Part shown: piece after piece, positions 14,509 to 21,322 of the stretch | Layout: each line of letters starts with the position of its first letter | Numbering within the stretch: the first letter of the stretch is position 1 | Source of the DNA: Ruminococcaceae bacterium UBA1405 | GTDB lineage: Bacteria > Bacillota > Clostridia > Oscillospirales > Ruminococcaceae | Length of the DNA stretch: 30,518 bases | Assembly (NCBI GenBank): GCA_002305685.1 | Contig: DBQB01000042.1 | Span: forward strand, 33,208 to 63,725 | Direction of reading: 5' to 3' | The notes under the pieces: generated by a model | The model's input: the letters and a program-made list of their open reading frames with translations, nothing else | Told to the model about the DNA's origin: nothing | Database searches by the model: none | Position numbers and translations under genes: made by a program

Positions 14509-15453
14509 GTGGGGAATTTCTTCAAAAGCGTACACTTTAAAATTTTGATGGCGGTTTTGGTGGTGCTGGTGGCGTTTGTGCTGCGGGCCGCCTATATGGG
14601 CGGGCTGGGCACCATGAGCAGCTATTTTCTCGGGCTGATTGTCACCCCGCTGCAGCAGGTTTCCTCCCAGGTCTCCTACTCGGTGACCGGGGTGCTGGAT
14701 ACCCTGTTCCGCGCCGGAGAGTATAAGGAGGAAAACGAGACGCTGCGGGAGGAAATCCGGCAGCTTCGTCAACAGCTGGTGGATTATGAGACGGTCAAAC
14801 ATGAAAACGAACAGTACCGCCAGTTTTTGGAACTCAAAGACCAAAATCAGGATTTTCAGTTTGAGCTGGCCACCGTGATCGGGCGCTCCCCGGACGCCCG
14901 CTTTTATTCCTTTACCATCGACAAGGGAACCATCGACGGCGTTGCGCTGCGGGATCCGGTGATCACGGCGGACGGATTGGTGGGGTATATTTCCGAGGTG
15001 GGTCCCACCTATGCCCAGGTCATTACCATTTTGGATCCCACCCTGCACGTGGGGGCCTCCGATGCCCGCACCCGGGATACCGGTATTGTCATCGGTACGG
15101 TGGACTTAGCCCAGGAGGGAAAATGCAAGCTCAGCTATATTGATCGGGAAAGCGCCGTGTCCCGGGGAGATATTGTTACCACCTCCGGCGTCGGCGGGAT
15201 CTTCCCCAAAGGGCTGATGATCGGGGTGGTGGAGCAGGTTCAGGTGGAAAGCCATGGGATGTCCCTGTACGCGGTGCTGGAACCGGTGGTGGATATCCCG
15301 TCGGTGAAGGATGTGCTGGTGATCACCGATTTTGAGGGGCAAAACATTGGGGAGGATTCGGAGGAATCCTCCGAGGAGTCCCAGGAGTCTCAGGAATCCC
15401 AGGAGTCTCAGGCCGATTCTCAGCAATCCTCGCAGCCGGAGGACGGTGAATAA
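14509..15453 (+). CDS. mreC: rod shape-determining protein MreC
   Basis: A single-span membrane protein that organises the elongation complex outside the membrane, linking MreB/MreD to PBP2. The product is 314 residues. It has a short cytosolic start, one transmembrane helix (ILMAVLVVLVAFVLRAAYM, ~residues 12-30), then a coiled coil (EENETLREEIRQLRQQL onward, ~75-110), and the beta-rich MreC domain (VIGRSPDARFYSFTIDKG to about residue 280). The last ~30 residues are an unusual Ser/Glu/Gln tail with repeated ESQ units. The frame opens at 14425, but GTG 14509 is preferred because AAAGGAGG (14494-14501) lies 7 nt upstream. The stop is 2 nt before mreD, so translation is probably coupled. Confidence 0.92.
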   Translation: MGNFFKSVHFKILMAVLVVLVAFVLRAAYMGGLGTMSSYFLGLIVTPLQQVSSQVSYSVTGVLDTLFRAGEYKEENETLREEIRQLRQQLVDYETVKHENEQYRQFLELKDQNQDFQFELATVIGRSPDARFYSFTIDKGTIDGVALRDPVITADGLVGYISEVGPTYAQVITILDPTLHVGASDARTRDTGIVIGTVDLAQEGKCKLSYIDRESAVSRGDIVTTSGVGGIFPKGLMIGVVEQVQVESHGMSLYAVLEPVVDIPSVKDVLVITDFEGQNIGEDSEESSEESQESQESQESQADSQQSSQPEDGE

Positions 15454-15455
15454 GG

Positions 15456-15959
15456 ATGGAAAAACGAAAGCTTTTTATCTACAGCCGGTTTCTGGTGTAT
15501 GGGGCGATCTTCGTTTTTCTGTACGTACTGCAGTGTACGCCGGGGTTTTTGGAAATTATGGAGGTCAAACCCATTTTGCTGATCCCTGCGGCGATCACCC
15601 TGGCGATGTTTGAGGGAGAATTCATCGGCGGGCTGTACGGCGCCTTTGCCGGGCTGCTGTGCGGGCTGAGCAGTACGATGATCTACGGCTTTGACGCCAT
15701 CCTACTGCTGGCGATGACGGTGGCGGGAGGGCTGCTGGTGATCTATCTGATGCGCCGTACCTTGATTACGGCTTATCTGCTGGTGTTTGTGGCGATGCTG
15801 ATGCGGTGCAGCCTTGCCTATTTTTTCGGATATGGGATCTGGGGATTTGAGAACGGACTATCCATCTTTTGGAGGTCCACCGTTTGGGTGATTCTCTATT
15901 CCACATTGCTGACTCCATTATTTTTCTGGATGTGGAAGCGGGTATGTGGTTTTTTTTGA
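15456..15959 (+). CDS. mreD: rod shape-determining protein MreD
   Basis: A multi-span membrane protein of the elongation complex. The product is 167 residues, the usual size, with about five to six hydrophobic segments and a Gly-rich pattern (EFIGGLYGAFAGLLCGLSS) in the middle that is typical of MreD. Sequence conservation in this family is low, so the assignment rests mainly on position directly after mreC and before the PBP2 gene, together with length and topology. Start ATG lies 2 nt after the mreC stop; GGAGGA about 12 nt upstream, inside the end of mreC, is the likely ribosome binding site. Confidence 0.88.
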   Translation: MEKRKLFIYSRFLVYGAIFVFLYVLQCTPGFLEIMEVKPILLIPAAITLAMFEGEFIGGLYGAFAGLLCGLSSTMIYGFDAILLLAMTVAGGLLVIYLMRRTLITAYLLVFVAMLMRCSLAYFFGYGIWGFENGLSIFWRSTVWVILYSTLLTPLFFWMWKRVCGFF

Positions 15960-16070
15960 AGGAGACAGAGAGTAGCGCCCGGAATGTGGCAGAATGAACA
16001 GGCGGAAACGGGAGAGCTTCCCTTGGAACATGGAAAGATATAGGTTGGATACACAGGAAAGGATGTCTCT

Positions 16071-18068
16071 ATGAACCGTGCTTCATTTCGAATCCGCGCC
16101 GTTTTGTTGGCGCTTGTCATTTTGCTGATCGTCTGCCTGTACGGCGTGCGTCTGATGGCCATACAGGTGGTGGATGGCTCCAGTTATGCCCAGCTGGCCA
16201 AAAGCAGAAACAGTTTGACCCAGACCATCCAGGCTGCCCGCGGGGAGATGGTGGATCGTTATGGGCGGCCTCTGGTGGTCAACGAGAGCTGCTTTGACAT
16301 TGTGTTTGACAAAACTGCCATGATCAAAGGGGAGGAGAATCAGATTATCCTCAAGATGTTCCAGCTGTTTGAGGATTCTGGGGAAAAATGGATCGACAAT
16401 CTTCCCGTCTCCTATGAGGAACCGTTTGTCTTTGAGGAGGGGGCGGACAACGCCATCAGCCGCCTCAAATCCTTTTTGGAGGTGCAGGAGTACGCTTCCG
16501 TCGAAGATGTGATGCTTTCTTTGGTGGAACGGTATGACCTGCAAGAATATGAGCCTCTGACACAGCGCAAGCTGGCGGGGGTACGATATGAGATGGAGCA
16601 GCGGGGTTATTCCATCAATGTCCCCTACACCTTTGCCACCGACGTGTCCAAAGACCTGGTGACCAAGGTCAGCGAGCGCAGCGACGAGCTGCCAGGGGTG
16701 CGGGAGAACGAGAGCACTACCCGCAACTATGTTTCAGGAGATTTGGCCCCCTCCATCATTGGAATGATCGGCCCCATTTACCAGGAGGAATATCAGGAGT
16801 ACAAGGAGAAGGGATATCAGCTCAACGATACCATCGGTAAATTTGGCCTTGAAAAAACCTTTGAATCGGTGCTGCGCGGCACCAACGGGCAGCGGCAGAT
16901 CGAGCTGGTGGACGGTATCGTGGAGGAGATTGTGGATGAGGTGGAACCGCAGCCGGGAAACACCCTGGCGCTGACCATCGACAAAAATCTTCAGGCGGTG
17001 ACCCAGCAGGCTCTGGCGGACCACGTGCAGAACCTCAACGCAACGGCGGAACCGTTGGCCGGCAAGGAGGCTGAGGGCGCTGCGGCGGTGGTCATCGATG
17101 TGCGCACCGGGGAGATCCTGGTGGCCGCCAATTATCCTTCCTATAACCTGCAAACCTACAACGAGGATTACGCGCAGCTCAGCCAGGATCCGCTGCATCC
17201 GCTGATGAATCGGGCGCTCAACGGCACCTATACCCCAGGCTCCATCTTTAAGCCGGGAGTTTCGGTGGCGGCGCTGGCGGAAGGGACGCTGGAGGACGAG
17301 TATGAGACGGTGACCTGCAACGGTATCTATACCTACTTTGACGATTATCAGCCGGGTTGTACCGGTTATCACGGCGCCATCAACGTGATGGACGCCATCA
17401 AGCAAAGCTGCAATATCTTCTTTTACGACGTGGGACGCCGCCTGGGCATCGAGGCCATCGACCGGTACGCCACCATGTTCGGGTTCGGTCAGCCGGTGGG
17501 ATTGGAGCTGAGCACCGCAAAGGGCCAGCTCTCCAGCCCGGAGCTGAGCGCTTCCCTGGGGGAGACCTGGGAGGCGGGAGACGTGCTGCAAACCTCCATC
17601 GGCCAGTCCAAGACCATGGCCTCTCCCCTACAGCTGGCAAGCTATGCGGCGACCATCGCCAACAAAGGGGTCCGGATGCAGCCGTATCTGGTCAAATCGG
17701 TACACTCCTACAGCTTTGATACCGTAATATCCCAGACCCAGCCCCAGGTGGTGTGCGATATGCAGGTGGAGGAGCACGTGTTCGATGTGGTGCGGGAAGG
17801 TATGGAGCGGATGGCCAGCTACTGGTTTGCCGATTACCCGGTGCGGGTGGCCACCAAAACCGGTACCCCCCAGTTTTACGGGGAGTATACCAACTCTACC
17901 TTCATCTCCTTCGCCCCGGCCGACGATCCTCAGATTGCAGTGGCTGTGGTGGTGGAAAAGGGCAGCGGCGTCCCCTGCGCCCCCATCGTCAAAACCATCT
18001 ATGACGCCTATTTTGGTTTTGGTCAGGGAGAAGATGCTCAGAGTGAAGAAAATTTGTTGTTACAATAA
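16071..18068 (+). CDS. mrdA: penicillin-binding protein 2, elongation-specific transpeptidase
   Basis: A class B penicillin-binding protein that cross-links peptidoglycan during side-wall growth, anchored in the membrane and working outside it. The product is 665 residues. It has an N-terminal helix (IRAVLLALVILLIVCLYGVRLMA, split here in two parts IRAVLLALVILL and IVCLYGVRLMA), the dimerisation/pedestal region starting ARGEMVDRYGRPL (~56-68), and the transpeptidase domain. Active-site motifs are SIFKP (STFK-type, catalytic Ser in TPGSIFKPG), SCN (KQSCNIFF), and KTGTPQ near residue 598. All catalytic residues are present. The ATG has AGGAAAGGA 7 nt upstream. It is 111 nt after mreD with no terminator, so it belongs to the mre transcript. 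A SpoVD/PBP3-type assignment is less likely because no PASTA domain is present and linkage is to mreCD. Confidence 0.93.
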   Translation: MNRASFRIRAVLLALVILLIVCLYGVRLMAIQVVDGSSYAQLAKSRNSLTQTIQAARGEMVDRYGRPLVVNESCFDIVFDKTAMIKGEENQIILKMFQLFEDSGEKWIDNLPVSYEEPFVFEEGADNAISRLKSFLEVQEYASVEDVMLSLVERYDLQEYEPLTQRKLAGVRYEMEQRGYSINVPYTFATDVSKDLVTKVSERSDELPGVRENESTTRNYVSGDLAPSIIGMIGPIYQEEYQEYKEKGYQLNDTIGKFGLEKTFESVLRGTNGQRQIELVDGIVEEIVDEVEPQPGNTLALTIDKNLQAVTQQALADHVQNLNATAEPLAGKEAEGAAAVVIDVRTGEILVAANYPSYNLQTYNEDYAQLSQDPLHPLMNRALNGTYTPGSIFKPGVSVAALAEGTLEDEYETVTCNGIYTYFDDYQPGCTGYHGAINVMDAIKQSCNIFFYDVGRRLGIEAIDRYATMFGFGQPVGLELSTAKGQLSSPELSASLGETWEAGDVLQTSIGQSKTMASPLQLASYAATIANKGVRMQPYLVKSVHSYSFDTVISQTQPQVVCDMQVEEHVFDVVREGMERMASYWFADYPVRVATKTGTPQFYGEYTNSTFISFAPADDPQIAVAVVVEKGSGVPCAPIVKTIYDAYFGFGQGEDAQSEENLLLQ

Positions 18069-18152
18069 ACAAAAATGGCACTTACAACAGGTCAAAAATT
18101 CCCGAAGTTGTGGAAAATTTTGAAAATACCTATATCATTTTGCGTGAAAATA

Positions 18153-18161
18153 TGCTAGAAT
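18153..18161 (+). promoter_or_regulatory. possible extended -10 promoter of the MinD-like gene
   Basis: TGCTAGAAT (extended TGn plus TAGAAT) lies in an AT-rich stretch about 116 nt ahead of the start codon. A second weak pair, TTGTGG (18108-18113) with TATATC (18131-18136) at 17 nt, overlaps the region. Confidence 0.4.
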
Positions 18162-18212
18162 GAAATAGAATGAAGAATTGCTCTTCAGACAATGATGATC
18201 CAATGCTTTCTG

Positions 18213-18251
18213 GCAAAGAGAGATCGGATGTCATGCTGCTGTCTCTCTTGC
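18213..18251 (+). other. hairpin in the 5' leader of the MinD-like gene
   Basis: GCAAAGAGAGA (18213-18223) pairs with TCTCTCTTGC (18242-18251), 10 bp with one bulged A and an 18-nt loop. No T-tract follows, so it is not a terminator; it may stabilise or regulate the mRNA. Confidence 0.4.
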
Positions 18252-18276
18252 TTATGAACCTAAAAGAGGGAGAGAT

Positions 18277-19008
18277 ATGGCGCAGACAATTTTGGTAACT
18301 TCCGGAAAAGGCGGTGTTGGAAAATCCAGTAGTTGTGTGTTTTTGGGATACAGTCTGGCCAGTCAAGGGAAACGCGTCCTGATCGTAGAACTGGACGCAG
18401 GTCTTCGCGGGCTGGATATCATGTTGGGCGTGGAAAATAAGACAGTCTATGATATGGGAGATATCCTGCTGGGACGGTGTGACCCGTATGATGCCGTGGT
18501 GTCCTCCGATTACCAGCAAGGGCTTTCTCTTTTACCAGCGCCCACCGACCATTGGGAGGAGCTGCAGCAGGGAGATATCCTGTGGCTGATCAAAGCCATT
18601 GCCGATTATTATGACTATATTTTGATGGATTCTCCCGCCGGATTTGGAAAAGGATTTCGTATTGGTGCTGCGGCTGCGGAGTTGGCGTTGCTGGTTGTGA
18701 CACCTGACCCCGTCTGTGTACGAGATGGATATTTGGCTTCGGTGGCTTTGGAACAGCGGGGGGTCAAGGGGCAGCGTTTGTTGATCAACCGTGTCCGGCA
18801 GCAATATGTCAAATCGGAGCTTCCGGATTTGGATACGGTGATCGATCAGACAGGTGTTCAGCTGATCGGCGTTGTGCCGGAAGATATTTGGGTGATGAAG
18901 GCGGCGGCAAGAGGGGTTCCCCTTCCCAGCGGAAGCAAGGCTCTGCCGGCTTACCAAAATATCGCCAAGCGGCTTCTCGGCCAATATTGCCCTTTGGCAG
19001 TTGGATAA
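18277..19008 (+). CDS. MinD-like ParA-family ATPase, without a visible membrane-targeting helix
   Basis: A deviant-Walker ATPase most like the septum-site selector MinD. The product is 243 residues. Visible elements: deviant Walker A GKGGVGKSS with Lys11 and Lys16, switch I VELDAGLRGLDIMLG with Glu38 and Asp40, DSPAG (Walker B region, ~118-122), VVTPDPVCVRD, and GVVPEDIWVMKAAARGVPL. MinD of E. coli has Asp at the position of Glu38. The protein stops at AKRLLGQYCPLAVG, about where MinD proteins add a linker and a C-terminal amphipathic membrane-targeting helix, which is absent here. The ATG has GAGGG 6 nt upstream. Its location after mreBCD-mrdA fits MinD, but minC and minE are not adjacent. 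It could be a MinD with altered membrane behaviour or a diverged paralogue, so no symbol is given. Confidence 0.8.
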   Translation: MAQTILVTSGKGGVGKSSSCVFLGYSLASQGKRVLIVELDAGLRGLDIMLGVENKTVYDMGDILLGRCDPYDAVVSSDYQQGLSLLPAPTDHWEELQQGDILWLIKAIADYYDYILMDSPAGFGKGFRIGAAAAELALLVVTPDPVCVRDGYLASVALEQRGVKGQRLLINRVRQQYVKSELPDLDTVIDQTGVQLIGVVPEDIWVMKAAARGVPLPSGSKALPAYQNIAKRLLGQYCPLAVG

Positions 19009-19081
19009 GATTTCTACACCATGCTGTATGGTTTGGGCCGGTACAGCCAAAAATATCAATAACAGTTTAGGAGGGGTAACA

Positions 19082-19486
19082 GTGAATATAGCGTTGATCG
19101 CCCACGATGCCAAAAAGGAGCTGATGGTGCAGTTCTGCATTGCATACTGCGGAATTTTGAGCCGTCACAACCTCTGCGCCACCGGACGGACCGGCAAACA
19201 GGTCGCCGATGCGACAGGGCTTGATATTTTCCAGTTCCTCAGCGGGTTTCAGGGCGGGGATCAGCAGATCGCTGCGCGAATTGCCTGCAATGAGATAGAT
19301 TTGCTATTGTTTTTCCGTGACCCCATTACCGTCAAGCCGGGCGAACCGGATGAGGCAGGTCTGCTGCGTCTCTGTGATGTCCATAACATCCCGGTTGCCA
19401 CCAACATCGCAACCGCTGAGGCGCTGATCCACGCTTTGGAGCACGGAGATCTGGATTGGAGAAATATTGTAAATCCCAAAATGTGA
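19082..19486 (+). CDS. methylglyoxal synthase-like protein with altered active site
   Basis: The family converts dihydroxyacetone phosphate to methylglyoxal and phosphate in the cytosol. The product is 134 residues, normal length. Against E. coli MgsA (numbering offset +11 throughout), His8, Asp9 and Lys12 of the IAHDAKK motif, Asp60 (E. coli Asp71, general base), Asp80 (Asp91) and Asp90 (Asp101) are kept. Changes are Arg36 in the phosphate loop (ATGRTG for ATGTTG), FQ for the Pro-Met/Leu of SGPxGGD, Ala64 for Gly after GGDQQ, and Gly87 at the site of active-site His98. The C-terminus (VATNIATAEALIHALEHGDL, then DWRNIVNP) is typical. Start is GTG 19082 with AGGAGGGG 5 nt upstream. It follows the MinD-like gene by 73 nt. 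Whether it still makes methylglyoxal is doubtful. Confidence 0.82.
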   Translation: MNIALIAHDAKKELMVQFCIAYCGILSRHNLCATGRTGKQVADATGLDIFQFLSGFQGGDQQIAARIACNEIDLLLFFRDPITVKPGEPDEAGLLRLCDVHNIPVATNIATAEALIHALEHGDLDWRNIVNPKM

Positions 19487-19495
19487 CCCCATATT
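19467..19495 (+). promoter_or_regulatory. possible promoter of the hisS-aspS T-box transcript
   Basis: TTGTAA (19467-19472), 17 nt, CATATT (19490-19495); each box matches consensus at four of six positions. The implied start near 19502 coincides with the start of the T-box structure. It overlaps the end of the preceding gene. Confidence 0.3.
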
Positions 19496-19501
19496 TGACG
19501 T

Positions 19502-19727
19502 TTGATCCCGGAGAGGGATCTTCCCGCCGCAAAGAGAGGACGCTTCCTGGCTGAAAAGGCGTCTGCGGGAAACGGAAGATTCGGACGGCCGTGGAGAGTC
19601 GAGACCGAAAGGTTCGTAGCTCTGCGTTAAAGAGCGCAAGAGTGCCCTTCCCCAGGGGAAGGACAGAACAAGGGTGGTACCGCGTGGAATACTCCTCGCC
19701 CCTTTTACGGGGGAGGAGTATTTTTTT
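19502..19727 (+). ncRNA. T-box riboswitch leader of hisS-aspS
   Basis: The conserved T-box sequence AACAAGGGTGGTACCGCG (19667-19684) includes the UGGU bulge that pairs with the uncharged tRNA acceptor end. Stem I features are the AG bulge AGAGAG (19533-19538) and a distal loop GGCTGAAAA (19549-19557). CCTTCCCCAGGGGAAGG (19646-19662) forms Stem III. The terminator (19688-19727) competes with the antiterminator, so uncharged tRNA should switch the operon on. There is no CAC or CAT between 19501 and 19670. By hand-folding, an internal loop between ATCTTCC/GGAAGAT and TCCCGG/CCGTGGA displays TCGGACGG, so GAC (Asp, 19584-19586) is the best specifier candidate. Identity as a T-box is very secure; the specifier is inference. 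Confidence 0.93.
19688..19727 (+). terminator. T-box conditional terminator
   Basis: AATACTCCTCGCCCC pairs with GGGGGAGGAGTATT around the loop TTTTAC, with one bulged G. A T7 tract (19721-19727) follows. It overlaps the T-box antiterminator region and is expected to form when the cognate tRNA is charged. Confidence 0.92.
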
Positions 19728-19902
19728 GCGGGAGTGTTTTTCACGCAAATTGTTCTGTGGGTTCAACAACCCCATTGATTTTCAGCAATAAACACAGTAT
19801 GATTAAAACATCCGTCGAATACACCCCGGGAATATCTCCCTTTCTCGTTTGCTGTGTCCCGGTGTGTTGGATCCATATGTTTTCAGGCGAAAGGATTGAT
19901 GT
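19728..19902 (+). other. untranslated stretch between T-box terminator and hisS
   Basis: About 175 nt without a credible gene. The only structure seen is ACACCCCGGG near 19821 facing CCCGGTGTGT near 19857, an imperfect long-range stem. The hisS ribosome binding site AAAGGA is at 19890-19895. Confidence 0.5.
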
Positions 19903-21237
19903 ATGATGGCACTGCTCACCAGTGCGCCCCGGGGAACCCAGGATGTTCTGCCGGCGGACAGTTATAAATGGCAGTATGTGGAGAAGGTGGCCTCGGAGGA
20001 AGCCAAAATTTTTGGGTATCGGGAGCTGAGAACCCCTACCTTTGAGCATACGGAACTGTTTCATCGCGCCGTGGGAGATACCACCGACGTGGTGCAGAAG
20101 GAGATGTACACCTTTAAGGATAAAGGCGACCGTTCCATCACCCTCAAACCTGAGGGTACTGCCGGAGCGGTGCGCTCCCTGGTGGAGAACGGCCTGCTCA
20201 ACGACACCCTCCCGGTGAAGGTGTTTTATATCACCCCCTGTTTCCGGTATGAAAAACCCCAGGCCGGACGGCTGCGGGAGTTCCATCAGTTCGGAGTGGA
20301 AGCGTTCGGTTCCGCCAACCCGGTGATCGACGCCGAGACCATCCAGGTGGCCCATTCCATTCTCACCCGTCTGGGGATCCGCAATCTGAGCTTGGAGATC
20401 AACTCCATCGGCTGCCCCACCTGCCGGGCGAAATATCATCAGGCGCTGTACGATTACTTTGCTCAGCGGAAAGATCAGCTGTGCGATACCTGCAAGGGAC
20501 GTTTGCAGAAAAACCCCATGCGGATTCTGGACTGCAAGAACGAAACCTGCAAGGAGATTGCCGCGGCGGCGCCTAAAGTACTGGACTACATCTGCGACGA
20601 TTGCCGCGCCCATTTTGAAGGGGTCAAAAAGGCGTTGGACGCAGCGGGGATTGCCTACGCCGTCAATCCCACCATCGTGCGGGGGCTGGATTACTATACC
20701 CGCACGGTGTTTGAGTTTCTCTCCAACGACATCGGTTCCCAGTCGGCGGTCTGCGCCGGCGGGCGTTACGATGGTCTGGTGGAGGAGATGGGCGGCAAAC
20801 CCCTCCCGGCCCTGGGCTTTGGCATGGGGCTGGAACGGCTGATTCTGGTGATGGAGCGCAACGGCTGCGAGTTTGAGCAGCCTGCCCCCTGCGACATCTA
20901 TATCGGCAGTATGGGGGAGAAAGCCTCCTCCGAGGCCTTCCGCCTGGTTTCCCGGCTGCGCCGGGATTTCGGGATCTACGCCGAATGCGACCTGATGGGA
21001 CGCAGCGTCAAAGCGCAGATGAAATATGCCAACAAGATCGGCGCCCGTTTCTCCGCGATCCTTGGGGAGAATGAACTGGAGCAGCAAAAGCTGGTGGTCA
21101 AGAATATGGCCAGCGGCGAGAGCAGGGAACTGGATATGGGCGAAGGTTTTCTGGAGAAGCTTGCCGACCATATGGCTTATGAGCAGCTGTACAACGCCTG
21201 TGAGGACGTGGAGAAGCTGTTTCACTCTCAGCAATAA
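19903..21237 (+). CDS. hisS: histidyl-tRNA synthetase
   Basis: Charges tRNA-His with histidine in the cytosol. The product is 444 residues, slightly longer than the common 415-430. Class II features are clear: GTQDVLPADSYKW at the start, motif 2 FRYEKPQAGRLREFHQFG (~residues 110-127), the HisA block VRGLDYYTRTVFEF (~256-269), GGRYDGLVEEMGG (~283-295), and motif 3 ALGFGMGLERLIL (~301-313). A Cys-rich insertion with several CxxC pairs (CPTC, CDTC, CDDC; ~165-240) is typical of clostridial HisRS and may bind zinc. Two ATGs occur in tandem (19903, 19906); AAAGGA at 19890-19895 serves either, and the start could be one codon later. It is preceded by the T-box leader and co-transcribed with aspS 85 nt downstream. 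Confidence 0.97.
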   Translation: MMALLTSAPRGTQDVLPADSYKWQYVEKVASEEAKIFGYRELRTPTFEHTELFHRAVGDTTDVVQKEMYTFKDKGDRSITLKPEGTAGAVRSLVENGLLNDTLPVKVFYITPCFRYEKPQAGRLREFHQFGVEAFGSANPVIDAETIQVAHSILTRLGIRNLSLEINSIGCPTCRAKYHQALYDYFAQRKDQLCDTCKGRLQKNPMRILDCKNETCKEIAAAAPKVLDYICDDCRAHFEGVKKALDAAGIAYAVNPTIVRGLDYYTRTVFEFLSNDIGSQSAVCAGGRYDGLVEEMGGKPLPALGFGMGLERLILVMERNGCEFEQPAPCDIYIGSMGEKASSEAFRLVSRLRRDFGIYAECDLMGRSVKAQMKYANKIGARFSAILGENELEQQKLVVKNMASGESRELDMGEGFLEKLADHMAYEQLYNACEDVEKLFHSQQ

Positions 21238-21253
21238 ATCAAAACGATTCTAC

Positions 21254-21296
21254 CGGCGGGAGAACGGGAGGCCTGTTCAGGGCTTCCCCGCCGCCG
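21254..21296 (+). other. intercistronic hairpin between hisS and aspS
   Basis: An inner stem GGGAGGCC/GGCTTCCC (21266-21273 with 21281-21288, one G-U) is enclosed by CGGCGG/CCGCCG (21254-21259 with 21291-21296). No T-tract follows, so it is not an intrinsic terminator. It could limit read-through or protect the mRNA. Confidence 0.5.
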
Positions 21297-21322
21297 AGAT
21301 TACCATAAAGGAGTCAAATATC

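Noticed and set aside
15984..16043. 19-codon frame (starting MWQNEQ) between mreD and mrdA
   Set aside because: The nearest GGAG is about 20 nt away and nothing supports translation; too short to defend.
19741..21234. 497-codon open frame on the minus strand opposite hisS
   Set aside because: Antisense shadow of the intact hisS gene; the translation is rich in His/Gln/Gly with no domain and no ribosome binding site.
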